NCBI GenBank assembly: GCA_943704415.1
Contig: CALSCO010001228.1
Span: 1-46,042, forward strand
DNA from: Parvularia atlantis
Taxonomy: Eukaryota; Opisthokonta; Rotosphaerida
DNA length: 46,042 nucleotides
Direction of reading: 5' to 3'
This document shows, piece after piece, positions 20,872-31,483 of this stretch (the stretch's first letter is position 1; every line of letters starts with the position of its first letter). The notes below the pieces were generated by a model. The model was not told the origin of the DNA, made no database searches, and was given only the letters and a program-made list of their open reading frames with translations. The position numbers and the translations under genes are program-made.

Positions 20872-22050
20872 AAAAGGACCCGGACGTGGTCGAGCCCGAC
20901 AAGATCGATGACAGCGAGCACGTCTTTGCCAGCTCGGACAAGGAGGCCACCGACGCCGACATCGAGCGTGCGCAGGAGCTCAGGGTGCACTGACCGCGCG
21001 TCTGCTGCATGCCGCCTGACGCGGCGATCGCGTCGGCAGAACCAGGGCATGGCCGCGATGAACGACGGCAAGCACAGCGAGGCCATCGCGCTGTTCACGC
21101 AGGCGCTGCAGCTCAACCCGAGCGGCATCCTCTACGCCTCGCGCGCCAACGTCTTCCTGAAGGAGAAGCGCCCGAACGTGCGACATGCAGGCTCACAACA
21201 TGCGCAGCGCGGCTGACCGAGCGTGCGCCGGGGGGGGTTGACCAGGCCGCCATCCTCGACTGCGAGGCGGCCGTCAAAATCAACGCGAGCTCGGCCAAGC
21301 CGTACAAGATCCGCGGCCGCGCGCACGCGCTGCTGGGCAACTGGGAGCAGGCGGCCAAGTGCGTCGGGCGCGCGCTTGCCAGGGGCGTGTCTGAGCTGAG
21401 TGCGCGCGCAGGGACCTCAAACAGGCCAACCAGCTCGACTACGACGATGAGACGTACGAGAAGCTCAAGGCCGTGCAGAAGAAGCTCGACGTGCGTGCAA
21501 CCGGCACACGCGCGCACGCACGCCCCGCTCAGCCGCTTTTGCGCGCGCACAGGTCAAGATCGCGCGCGAGAAGGCCCGCGAGGAGAAGCGGCGCGCGCGC
21601 GAGCAGGCCCGCGCCAAGGCGTCTGCCTCGTCGTCGTCCTCGTCTTCGTCGCGCCCGGCCGGCGGCATGCCTGACTTTGGCGGCGGCATGCCCGGCTTTG
21701 GCGGCATGCCCGGCTTTGGCGGCATGCCGGGCGCGGGTGGCATGCCGGGTGCGCCCTTGAGTGGCAACCGCGCACGCGTGAATTGACGCGCGCGGCGCAG
21801 GCCTCCCGCCCAAGCTGCTCAACAAGATCATGAGCGACCCGGAGCTGCTGCAGATGATGCAGAACCCGAAGATCATGAGCGCGCTGCAGTCGGTGCAGGT
21901 GCGCGCGCGTCCGCTGACCGGCCGACGAGCGGCTGACCGTCGGACGGCACCCCGCAGAAGAACCCGGCGTCGCTGCAGGAGGTGCTCAAGGACCCCGAGG
22001 TGGCGCGGGCGTACGCCAAGGTGAGCAAGCTGATGAGCGAGGCGTCGTGA
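20437..22050 (+). CDS. ST13: Hsc70-interacting protein Hip (ST13)
   Basis: Co-chaperone that stabilises ADP-bound Hsp70. Nine exons. Residues 1-55 are the dimerisation helix pair ([27 protein letters not shown]). Then follow an acidic linker, an EEP repeat, and [20 protein letters not shown], which opens three TPR motifs ([38 protein letters not shown]). After a charged helix come GGMPGFGG repeats and the C-terminal DP/STI1 domain ([20 protein letters not shown]...[18 protein letters not shown]). This is the full Hip domain order. Introns are in mixed phases. The lipin start follows 60 bp downstream on the same strand. Confidence 0.95.
20823..20873 (+). repeat. 9-bp GAGGAGCCC tandem repeat (EEP)
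   Basis: About five copies of GAGGAGCCC encode Glu-Glu-Pro units in the acidic linker of Hip. Copy number is likely variable. Confidence 0.85.
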
Positions 22051-22110
22051 GTGGGAGCTGTCTGTGTGTCATGTTGTCTGTCCACTTCTGTCTGCGCCCG
22101 GTCCCACGCG

Positions 22111-25100
22111 ATGAACTACGTCAAGAGCGCGCTCTCGAGCGTGTCGACGTTCTACAGGGAGATGAACCCGGCGACGTTGAGCGGGGCGATCGACGTGGTC
22201 GTCGTGCGGCAGCCGGACGGCTCGCTGGCTGGGTCGCCGTTCCACGTGCGCTTTGGCAAGCTGCAGCTGCTCCGCCCCAACGAGAACCGCGTCGACATCA
22301 CCGTCAACGACGAGCCGATCGACATCCACATGAAGGTCGGCGACGCGGGCGAGGCCTTCTTCGTCGTCGAGACGACGGTACGGCGGCGGCAGCGCACGGC
22401 ACGCGATGCAGCAGCGCTGACGTCGCCGCGATATCGCAGCGGCCCGTGCCCAGCGACTACCTCACGTCGCCCATCCACTCGCCCACGCCCGCGCCGCCCG
22501 CCGCCGCGCCCGACGTGCGCCGCGCGCGTGCTGTTGCGCATGTGCTCTGACCGGGGCGCCGCAGCGCTTCGAGGCGCTCGATCTGGACGGCGATGGGGCC
22601 ACGACGACGACGACGACGGCGCGCGTCACGACGACGACAATGACAACGACGACGGCAGCAGCCGGATCGGTCGTCGCCGTGCTCGGTGCGTGCGCGCGAG
22701 GGACGAGGAACGTGCGACATGACGCGCGTGCGGACGCGGCAGAGGACACCGTGGCCATTCCCGTGCCGCCCACGTCCGAGCACGCGCCGATCAAGCCGGC
22801 CACGCCCGCGTCCATCGCGGCGCAGCTGGCCGAGCCGGCGGGTCCCGTGCAGGCACTGCAGCTGCCGCCGGCCGTGCTGGACGAGGCGGCGCCGGCGGGC
22901 AGCACGACCGTGACGACGACGACCACAACAACGATCAGCACCGCGGCCGTGTCGCCGGTGCGGCTCTTCTCGTGCGGCTGCTCGCGTCGTGCTTGACGTG
23001 AGGGGCGACCGCAGGGCGAGGACCCGTCCAAGTGGAACTGGCAGTGGGGCGGGCTGCCGCAGCGCACCGACGTGCCGGCCGCGCCCTCGCCCAGCAACGA
23101 CCCGGTGCTGCCGCACGCCGGCAAGGACACGGTCGACGCGCCGCTCGCGCACGAGGCGAGTGCTGCCGTCACACGCGTGTCGTCGGCGTCCACGGTCCTT
23201 GCGACGTCGGCGCCCTCCACGCCCTCGCCCACCGCGACCGCGACCACAAGCGCCACGACGCCCGCGCGCTCGTCGCCCGCCACGACGCCCAGCAGCAGCA
23301 GTGCCGCCGCCGCACCGCCCGCACCGGCCTCGCCGTCACTGCTGCAGCGCGCCGGGACCGAGGGCTCCGTCGTGCTCAGCACGTCGCTCGCACGCGAGGG
23401 GCAGGCCAAGCTCAACAAGGAAAACAGCGCGGGCGCGCTCCTTTCGCAGACACGCAGTGGCGGCGGCAGCGACACGGTCATCAACATTGCGTGCGCGCTC
23501 TATCGCGTTGTGCCCGCGCGCACGACTGAGCAGCGCCCGCAAAAACAAGCTCCGTCAGCCCGAAGCGCATGCCCACCGTGCCCATCTCCGACATCCCCGA
23601 CAGCTTCCTGCCGTGCGCTGAACTGCGCTGCGCTCGGCTGGACATGCCTGAGTGCGCGTGTCGCAGGCCCGCCGCGCTCACGACCGACGACGACATCGTC
23701 GACGACGGCCAAACGAGCGCGGGCTCCTTCGCGGTGCGTTGGTACGGCTGCCGCGCCTCGTGCCTGAACGCCGCGGCAGGTCGAGATGTCGCTGTGCGGC
23801 GACCAGCTGCCGCGCCTAATCATCTCGCTGGGCGAGTCGGAGGTGCGCGGCCAGGTGCTCCCGCACGCCTTTGTGACACGGCGCTGCAGCAAGCGGCGGA
23901 GCTGTTTGAGCGGCATAAGGTCACCTACGAGGAGTTTGCGGCCAACCCCGCGATGCTCCTCAACCCGAACCTGGTGCTGCTGATCGACGAGCGGTGCGCT
24001 ATTGCTGCGAGAGAGAGAAAGGGAGTGGCGAGCTGACGCCTGGGCCAGGCTGTTTCGATGGAACGTCGCGGCGCCGTACATCATGTCGCTGCTTGTGTTC
24101 CAGCGGCGGCTGCCGAAGGAGGCGCTCAAGGCGCTGCTGACCGACGACATCAACGCGATGGTGGCGTGCGCGTGCACAGCTCGCTGGTGCTGACGGGCGC
24201 GTGCACGCGCAGGCGGCCAAGGGCGAGAAGCCCAAGAGCAACTGGAAGATCTCCGAGTGGCTCTTTGGCAAGAAGGAGGTGTGCAGTCGCAGCTGAGGCC
24301 CGGGTGTGCAGTGCTGACGGCGCCGGCACAGCCTACGTCCGGCAGCCAGCTCAGTCTGACGTACAGCGGGAGCGCGTCGCAACTGCCGTCGGTCGACATG
24401 GAGCGGTATGTTTCAGCGGGCGTGCGAGGCGGCTTACTCGTTGTCTCAGGCTGAACCTGGGCTCGCCGCGCGCGAGCTTCTCATCGTCGACGGCCGAGAT
24501 CGTCGTGCCCGGGCGAAGGTGCGCGTGTGCCCTCGTCTCCAGGCTGCTCTGCTGAACGGCGCAGTGAGCACTCGCTCGCACCGCCCGAAACGCCGTCGGC
24601 GCCGCCGTCGCCCGAGCACCCGCACACGTACGCCAAGTCGCTGCGCCTGACCGAAAAGCAGCTGGTGCGCGCGTGTCGCACGCAAAACCAAAACTCTGCT
24701 GAGACCGTGGGGTCAGGCGTCACTCAACCTCAAGCCGGGGGCCAACAAGATCGTGTTTACGGTGTCGACTGCGCTGCAGGGCGTGGCGTCGTGCACGGCC
24801 AACATCTACCTGTGGAACCACGATGTGCGCATCGTCGTCTCGGACATCGACGGGACGATCACCAAGTGCGTTACGCACGGCTGGGTTACGCCAGCTGACC
24901 GCGGGGCCGCAGGTCCGACACACTCGGGCACATCTTCACGGCGGTCGGCAAGGACTGGACGCACTCGGGCGTGGCCAACCTGTACTCCAACATCGCCAAG
25001 AACGGGTACAAGATCCTGTACCTGACGTCGCGGGCGATCGGGCAGGTGTGTGAGTGCGCATGTTGCCGCTCTCCTCACGTGCCGACGCGCAGTCCAACTA

Positions 25101-25825
25101 CACGCGCGAGTTCATCAAGTGGGTCGAGCAGACGGGCGGGTGGCGTCTGCCGGACGGGCCCGTGATCTGCGCGCCCGACCGACTCTTCCAGGCGCTGCAC
25201 CGGTGCGCAGCCGCAAGTGAAAGGCGCTGGCTGCTGACGGGCTGCGCAGCGAGGTCATCCAGCGGCGCCCGCAGGACTTCAAGATGGCTGTGCTGCGCGA
25301 CCTCAAGAAGCTCTTCCCGGGGCGCGACCCGTTCTACGCGGGCTTTGGCAACCGCGAGACGGTGTGTCTCGGCGTGCTTGGTGCGAAGCGCTCACGCTTG
25401 TGCGCGCGCGCGCGCCAGGATGTGATGTCGTACAAGGGCGTCGACGTGCCGTTGCAGCGCATCTTCACGATCAACCCGCGCGGCGACATCCGGGCCGAGC
25501 TGGCCGAGAGCTTCAAATCAACGTGTGCTGCTGCGCGCACGTAGTGGGTGGACAGTTGATGCTGTGCGCCGCGGCAGGTACACGGCGCTGAACGACGTCG
25601 TCAACCAGATGTTCCCGCCGATCACGGCCAAGTCGAAGGAGCTGAGCGAGACGTTCAGCGACTTCAACTACTGGCGTCAGCCCCTGCCCGACATCTCGCT
25701 GGACGACGACGTCGACAGCGAGGTATGGGGGGGGGCGGTTGTGCGCGCGAGGGTGGTGCTGATTGGCATTGGATGCGCAGCCGAGCCGCGAGCCGCTCAC
25801 CGGCGGGTACCCGTTCTACGACTAG
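22111..25825 (+). CDS. Lipin, Mg2+-dependent phosphatidate phosphatase
   Basis: Dephosphorylates phosphatidic acid to diacylglycerol, feeding storage lipid and phospholipid synthesis, and acts at ER/nuclear membrane. About 21 exons. The N-LIP domain starts [20 protein letters not shown] and includes [14 protein letters not shown] and [14 protein letters not shown] long, poorly conserved Thr/Ala/Pro middle holds [11 protein letters not shown] and the [11 protein letters not shown] box. The C-LIP domain reads [25 protein letters not shown], then the catalytic DIDGT (DxDxT), [29 protein letters not shown] and [10 protein letters not shown]. All catalytic residues are present. The end is GGYPFYD. 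One intron (gtatgggg...) contains a G run. It converges on the desaturase, 160 bp away. Confidence 0.96.
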
Positions 25826-25985
25826 ATGATACGGCTGTGTGCGAGGCGCTGTGTGTGTGTGAGGGGAGCAATGTGCATTGGCTCATCCGTGAGTCGTGAG
25901 CTGCGCTGCGCGCCGCGGCCGGTGTCTACGGCACAACCTGGGCCCAGTACAAACACGCAGAAGGGTCTATCGGCACAAGTCGCGC

Positions 25986-27427
25986 TCAGCCGAGGTGCTC
26001 CTCGACCCAGTAGACGATGCCCTTGGTGTTCTCGAGGTAGTTGCACGCGGCAAAGTTGCGGTACAGCGTGAGGGCAAAGTTGCCGTCGTCCTTGTTGTAG
26101 TACTTGCCCAGCACGGGGATGATCGCGCGCGTGGCCTCCTCGGCGTGGTAGAACGGCAGCTGTGCCCGCGTCAGCCGTGCGCCGGCGACGCGAGGCAAAG
26201 CGCACCTTGGAGAAGATGTGGTGACACACATGCGTGCTGTGGATAAAGTGCAGCTACAGGGCGCGCGCGCAGGGTGAGACAGGAGAAATGCGCGCCAGGG
26301 GCACCGCACCTTGACGTCGAGGAAGCGGCCCATTGTGCGGTCGACCGTGCAGAGCGCGCCGCGCAGCCACGTCCACTCGCCTTCGTCGTAGTGCGGCAGC
26401 GACAGGTCCGTGTGCTGCAGGTACGTGATCGAGACAAGGAAGCCGTTGGTGATGAGCAGCGGCGGGAGGTAGCTGCAGCGCGTGTTCAGCACGGCGGCGG
26501 GCGACGCACGGGAGCGCACGCACAGCGCGAGGACGAGCAGCGAGCCGTACTGGCGGCCAATCATGATGAGCGCGAAAGTCCAGGCGATCAGGCCGACGCT
26601 GGACAGCATCACCTGCGGCGGTGGCTCAGCACACACACACACACACAGGCGTGCCGTCCATCCCGTCGCACCTTGACGCGGTCCCTGTCGTTGAAGATGC
26701 TCGACTGCGGCAGGAAGTGGCTGTTGAAGCCGGGCGCGGCGTGGCTCGAGACGTTGGCGACGAGGTACAGCGGCCAGCCAAAGACGAGGATGGAGAGCAG
26801 GTGGATCGCGGTGAGGACGGTGTTGCGCTCCTTGGGCGGGGTGATGGGTGCAACGCCGTCGTGCTTGGTCGGGACAAAGACCTCGTCGCGGGCGAGGTTG
26901 TTGGTGAAGTGGTGGTGGTTCGAGTGCGTGCGCTGCCAGGCAAAGTAGGGCACGTACAGACACGTGTGCAGCACAAAGCCGACAATGTCGTTGATGGTCT
27001 GGCTGGTCGAGAAGCCGCCGTGGCCGCACTCGTGGCCGACCACCCACACGCCCGTCATCGTCACGCCCTGGAACGCCCAGTACGCGATCCACAGCGCCGC
27101 GCGCAGCAGCATCGACGCGCCGTGCTCCGCCGCGACGCCGTCGAGCACGACCACGAGGGCCATCGCGCCCGCGACCTGCACCAGGTCCAGCCCGAGGTGC
27201 CAGAACGACTCGCGCAGCGTCGGCTTGAAGCAGTGCGGCGGGATGGCCGCGCGCAGGTCGCCCAGGGTGAACGGCGCGCGCTTGGTCGGCAGCACGGCGG
27301 CCTTGGTCGCCTTCTTGGCACCGGCGCCAGTGCGCTTCGACGGCACCACGCGCAGCGGTGGGAACCCGGGCGTCGCCGGCGCGCTCTCGGCATTGGCGTG
27401 CTCCGTCACGACGAGGTTGGGCGCCAT
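25986..27427 (-). CDS. Membrane fatty acid desaturase, FAD2 (delta-12) type
   Basis: ER di-iron desaturase that introduces a double bond into acyl chains, most like oleate delta-12 desaturases. Five exons; ATG at 27427. The three histidine boxes are HECGHG, HSNHHH and, formed across a splice, HSTHVCHH. Four main helices lie between them. Other family motifs are FTLGDLRAAIPPHCF near the N-terminus, GVWVVGHECGH and LQHTDLSLPHYDEGEWTWLRGAL. The tail ends VEEHLG. Residues 1-45 are Ala/Lys-rich and unconserved. The first intron contains a short GT repeat (26631-26646). It is divergent from the transporter gene, with 185 bp between starts. The exact regiospecificity (delta-12 versus delta-15) is not decided by these motifs. 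Confidence 0.93.
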
Positions 27428-27612
27428 TTACCTGCGCGTGCGAGGCGCGTGGGCGACGGCGCGCACACGAGGCGAAAACGGCGCGCACGAGGTGAACGAC
27501 GCGACGCACGTGGCTTGGGGCGCAAACTACTGTCACGCTACTCGTTCATTGGGGCGCGGCCACGTCTTATTTCGCGATCTACGTAGACGGTCGGCCATAT
27601 TGGCAATAGCGG
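27428..27612. promoter_or_regulatory. Bidirectional promoter, desaturase/transporter
   Basis: The 185-bp gap between divergent start codons is noticeably AT-richer than its surroundings near 27530-27605. It holds CATTGG (reverse CCAAT, about 27547) and the near-palindrome CCATATTGG (about 27594-27602). No clear TATA box. Shared regulation of the two lipid-related genes is possible. Confidence 0.4.
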
Positions 27613-27848
27613 ATGGACAGAGAGCTCGGTTCGGCGGCGACGTCGTTCCGCGACACGTCGCCCGTCGGAGCGACGCCGTCGGCCGCGTCGGGCGCGGCGG
27701 GCGCGACGGGCGGCGTCGTGGGCTTCGCCGGCAGCATCAACGGCGTGTACCGCCGCGGCGACGTGCCGGCGATCCTCACGGCACGCGGGAGGATCCCCAA
27801 GCGCGTCGCCGACATGGACAACGAGGACGACGACGACGACGGGCTGGG

Positions 27849-27894
<46 letters not shown>

Positions 27895-29825
27895 TACGGC
27901 GCGGGCGACAACGACGACGACATGCTGGTGCGGCGCGCGCAGGATTGGCGCGCGGGGCGTGCGCACGCGGCTGACGTGGCGCTGGCGCGCCGACATAGAC
28001 GCCCGCAGAGGGCGCACAAAGGGGCGAGCCGGCGAGCGAGCGCTGGCGCTGGCAGAACCCGGACGGCGACGACGGCGGCAACGGCGATGACGACGATGAC
28101 GACCGCGCAGCGCTGCTCGGTGCGCGCACGCGATCGATGTCGATGCGTCTGCTGACGTGCCAATCATCGCAGACGGCAAGCCCGCGCACGACGACGGGCG
28201 GCGCGGGTGCGCGCGGGTCATGACGCGCCCGGGCGTCGTGCTCCTGTTCCTCTGCATCCTCTCGCTCTGCAACTACTACGACCGCGGCGCCTTCTCGGGC
28301 CTCGTTGAGACGATCAAGGACGAGTTTGACCTGGACAACACCGAGGCCGGACTGATCTCGGGCGCGTTCACCGGTATGAATTGCGTGTGATCGTGCTCGT
28401 GTGCGTCTCACGCGCGCGGAGCGCCGCAGTCGGCTACGCCCTCGCCTCGCCGATCATGGCCCAGACCGCGCGCCACGTGCCGTCGGGCGCGCTGCTCATG
28501 GGCGGCATGCTCGTGTGGGTACTCGCGACGGGCGCGTGCGCGTTTGCAACCGACTTTTGGTACCTGATGGTGCGCGGCCGCTCGCGTACGGGAGGAGGGG
28601 CCTGACGCGCCGTGGCAGATGGCGCGCTGCTTCACAGGCATCGGCGAGGCCGCGTTCATCTGTCTCTCGCCCGCGCTCATCGACGACATCGCCCCGCCTG
28701 CGCAGCGCGGCCGCTGGCTGGCCGTGTTTTACTCGATGCTGCCGATCGGCTACGCGATGGTGCGTGTTCGCGCCTTCTCGCGCGTCGTGCTCAGGCGGCG
28801 GGCGGCAGGGCTACCTCGGCTCGGGCCTGCTGCTCATCACCATCGGCTGGCGATGGGTGTTTTTCACCGAGGCGCTGGTGGCGCTGCCATTCACGTGTCT
28901 GTGCATCTACCTGCCGAACGTGCAGATGGGCAAGGCGACTCTGGGCGGGCACGGCGGCGGTGGCGGCGACGACGGTAGCAGCAGCCCCGCGGGCGAGAAG
29001 GCCGGCGGCGAGCGGAAAACGCTGTTTGAAGCACTGCGACACCTCGCGCTCAACACGACCTACATGCTCATGACGCTCGGCTACTGCGCGCAGACGTTTG
29101 TGCTGGGCGCACTCACGTACTGGGTATGCGCGCGTCCGTGCTGCCCGTGCGGGGGGTGCTGACCGCGGCGCAGCTGCCCTCGTACCTCACGGCTATCTAC
29201 GACGTCGACATCGCCACGGCGTCGTTCATCATCGGCGGCACAACGGCGTTCTGCGGCATCGTCGGCAACGTCTTTGCGGCATCCATCTTTGACTACCTCG
29301 TCTCGAAGCGCAAGTACGACCGGACCATGGTGCGCGCGCACACGCACGCGTGTCGCGCTGTCAGCTCACGCGTCGTCGCGCAGGTGGGCGTGTTCCTCAC
29401 GGTCGTGTTTTCGTGGATCGCGCTGCCGTTCAGCATGTCGGCGGTGTTTATGCCGACGCTCGTGCCGTTCCTCGTGCTCATGGTCATGTCTGAGTTTTTC
29501 ATCCTCTGCACCGTCACGCCCGTCAACGCCGTCTTTCTCTCGACCGTCTCGGATGACCTGCGCGGGTGTGTGCGGCCGCCGTATGTGCTCGCGTGCCTGG
29601 CTGACCGTGTGTCCCAGGCACTCGGTGGCCATGTCGACGCTCGCGATCCACCTCTTTGGCGACATGTGGTCGCCCTACGTCTACGGTGCGATCACCGACG
29701 CGACAGGCTCGCAGCGCAACGCGCTCCTGTTCATGTCGTGCTGGATGGTCTGGGTCCTGCTCTTCTGGACGCTCGGCGCGGTCCTCATCCGGCGCCGGCA
29801 GCAGCGTCTCTACGGCCGCATCTGA
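27613..29825 (+). CDS. Spinster-type MFS transporter (SPNS)
   Basis: Major facilitator of the spinster group, whose animal members export sphingosine-1-phosphate or lysophospholipids from lysosome or plasma membrane. Nine exons. A hydrophilic N-terminus of about 170 residues carries Asp runs (27822-27896). Then come VVLLFLCILSLCNYYDRGAF, the motif typical of SPNS helix 1, EFDLDNTEAGLISGAF, RCFTGIGEAAFICLSP, helix 4-5, IGWRWVFFTEALVALP, YCAQTFVLGALTYW, FLSTVSDDLRG and WSPYVYGAITDATG. Twelve helices can be counted. The cytosolic loop between the halves is Gly/Asp-rich. The end is RRRQQRLYGRI. TGTACA lies 48 bp past the stop and serves the convergent GT47 gene too. Cargo is inferred only. Confidence 0.88.
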
Positions 29826-29872
29826 TTCGGCAGGCGGGTGCGAGCGGGATGTGCGGCTCATGTGCTTTGTGC

Positions 29873-29878
29873 TGTACA
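29873..29878. promoter_or_regulatory. TGTACA element shared by two convergent genes
   Basis: It lies 48 bp past the spinster-type transporter stop and 13 bp past the GT47 stop on the other strand. Because the hexamer is its own reverse complement, one copy can serve both transcripts. Confidence 0.45.
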
Positions 29879-29891
29879 GAAACAAGGTCGA

Positions 29892-31231
29892 TTATCGCGC
29901 GAGAAGGTAGCGCTCGGCTGCGACGACGGCGAGGGCGCGTAGGACGGTCGCGAGAACGCCGTCGGCGCTTAGGCGGAAGAGCGGCATCGCGGCCCTCCCG
30001 GCGCGCTGCATGGCCGTGCGCCGCTCGGGCGGGACCGCACGCAGGATCAGGTCGACGCGCACGGCCTCGTCAAAGCTGCGCGCAGGGTCAGCGCAGCGCA
30101 GGAGCCGAGGTGTTACGCACGTGAGGCGCAGGGCGATGTCGTCCCACGGCACGAGGCCGTCAAACGGCAGCACGAGCTCCTCGCCGACGACCACGGGGAT
30201 GCAGCCGTAGAACAGCGCCTCGATCGGCCGCGGTGTCCACGCGTAAAAGCCCGGCGGGCAGAGGCAGAAGACGGCGGCATAGGCCTGCGCGGCGTGAGCA
30301 CGCGTGCACAGCAAGCAAGGGCGCACGCACGCTGTCGTAGTCGCTGTCGCGGTCATCCTCGATGCGCACGTCGGGCGAGTCGGCAAAGAGGTCCTGCCAG
30401 AGCTGCCGGATGCCAAAGCTGTGCTGCCAGTACGGCCGAACCACGCCCTTGAACGACGCGAGCAGCGGGCGCTCCTGCCACGGGCGCACGTGGCGCTGGG
30501 CCGCGCCGTACGCGTGCGCCGTGAGCAAGGGCGGGATGATTACGTCGCGCTCGGGCGTGAAGCCGAGGAAGCGGTTGCCGTGCGACAGCAGCAAGATCGC
30601 GCGCTCGAGCAGCTCGGGCGGGAGCGCGTCGTACGCAAAGCCATGCGTCACGACAAAGACGTGGTCGTGCCCGTCGTGCCGCTGCCACAGCGGGCCCCGG
30701 CGCGCGTGCTCGTACGCTGCGCCGCGCCGTTTGAGCGGGACAAGCAGCCACAAGCAAGCGCGCACCGAGCTGCATCGCCTCACGGTACGCCGCCAGCGCG
30801 TACGAGCCGTTGGTGCGCGCGGCGACGGCGCACGCGTACTTGTTGGCGAAGACGGGCACGAGCACGAGGTCGTGCGGCTCGCCGCGGCCGCTGCTGCACG
30901 GGCTGTCGACGAGCAGGCGCGGCAGATGCACCTGTTGTGCGCGTTGCCGTCAGCGCTCGCGTGCACACGGCGCACCGCCGACCTCCATGTCAAACATCGC
31001 GCTGCCGGGGCCCGTGCGGCAGTCGCGGCCCGTGACGCGCGCGACGTCGCGCGTGATCGCGTCGGGCATGTCGAGCACGCGCACTCGCACGGGGCACGCG
31101 CGGTCGATCCGCGCATCGGCCTGCTCGGCGCGCCGCAGCAGCGCGAGCTGCACCACGAGCGTCGCGCCGAGCAGCAGCGCGAGCGCCCACACGATGATGC
31201 GCCTCGTCGTCACGGTTGATTGTGTTGTCAC
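29892..31231 (-). CDS. Exostosin-like glycosyltransferase (GT47)
   Basis: Golgi glycosyltransferase of the exostosin family (PF03016). Five exons. A membrane anchor (IIVWALALLLGATLVVQLAL) is followed by CPVRVRVLDMPDAI, then HDLVLVPVFANKYAC, HDHVFVVTHGFAYDAL, RDVIIPPLLTAHAY, RPLLASFKGVVRPYW and the donor-binding hallmark FCLCPPGFYAWTPRPIEALF, YGCIPVVVGEELVLPFD. The signature is complete. The 5' end is a problem: the open frame begins with GTG at 31231, no ATG is in frame before the anchor, and a stop lies 6 bp upstream. An upstream exon or non-ATG start must be assumed. It faces the ATG4 gene head to head. Confidence 0.85.
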
Positions 31232-31234
31232 ACT

Positions 31235-31242
31235 TCACGTGA
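31235..31242. promoter_or_regulatory. TCACGTGA E-box upstream of ATG4
   Basis: An 8-bp palindrome with a CACGTG core in the head-to-head region of GT47 and ATG4. It matches the core bound by bHLH factors such as TFEB (CLEAR-type) or Cbf1. Chance occurrence of the 6-bp core is not rare in GC-rich DNA, so function is a guess. Confidence 0.3.
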
Positions 31243-31483
31243 CGCACTCGCGCGCCGCCGCTTGCCGCTTGCCGCTTGCCGCACCGACGACGACGCCGCA
31301 GCGGACGCTGCTGGAGCAGGCGGGCGAGAGTGCGTGCGTGTGGGTGTGGGAGGCGCGCGCGGGGGGGGAGGGAGTGAAGAGGGCTGCGGTGTGTGCTTGC
31401 GCCACGCCGCGACGGTGCGTGACGTGGACGGACGCACGCGTGGCGTGGCACGCACAGTGGTCGAGCGCGCGCTCGGCGCCGTC

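Noticed and set aside
26621-27586. 321-residue plus-strand frame opposite the desaturase
   Set aside because: Composition (Arg/Gly/Val/Asp) is typical of an antisense shadow, and the minus strand carries the three His boxes.
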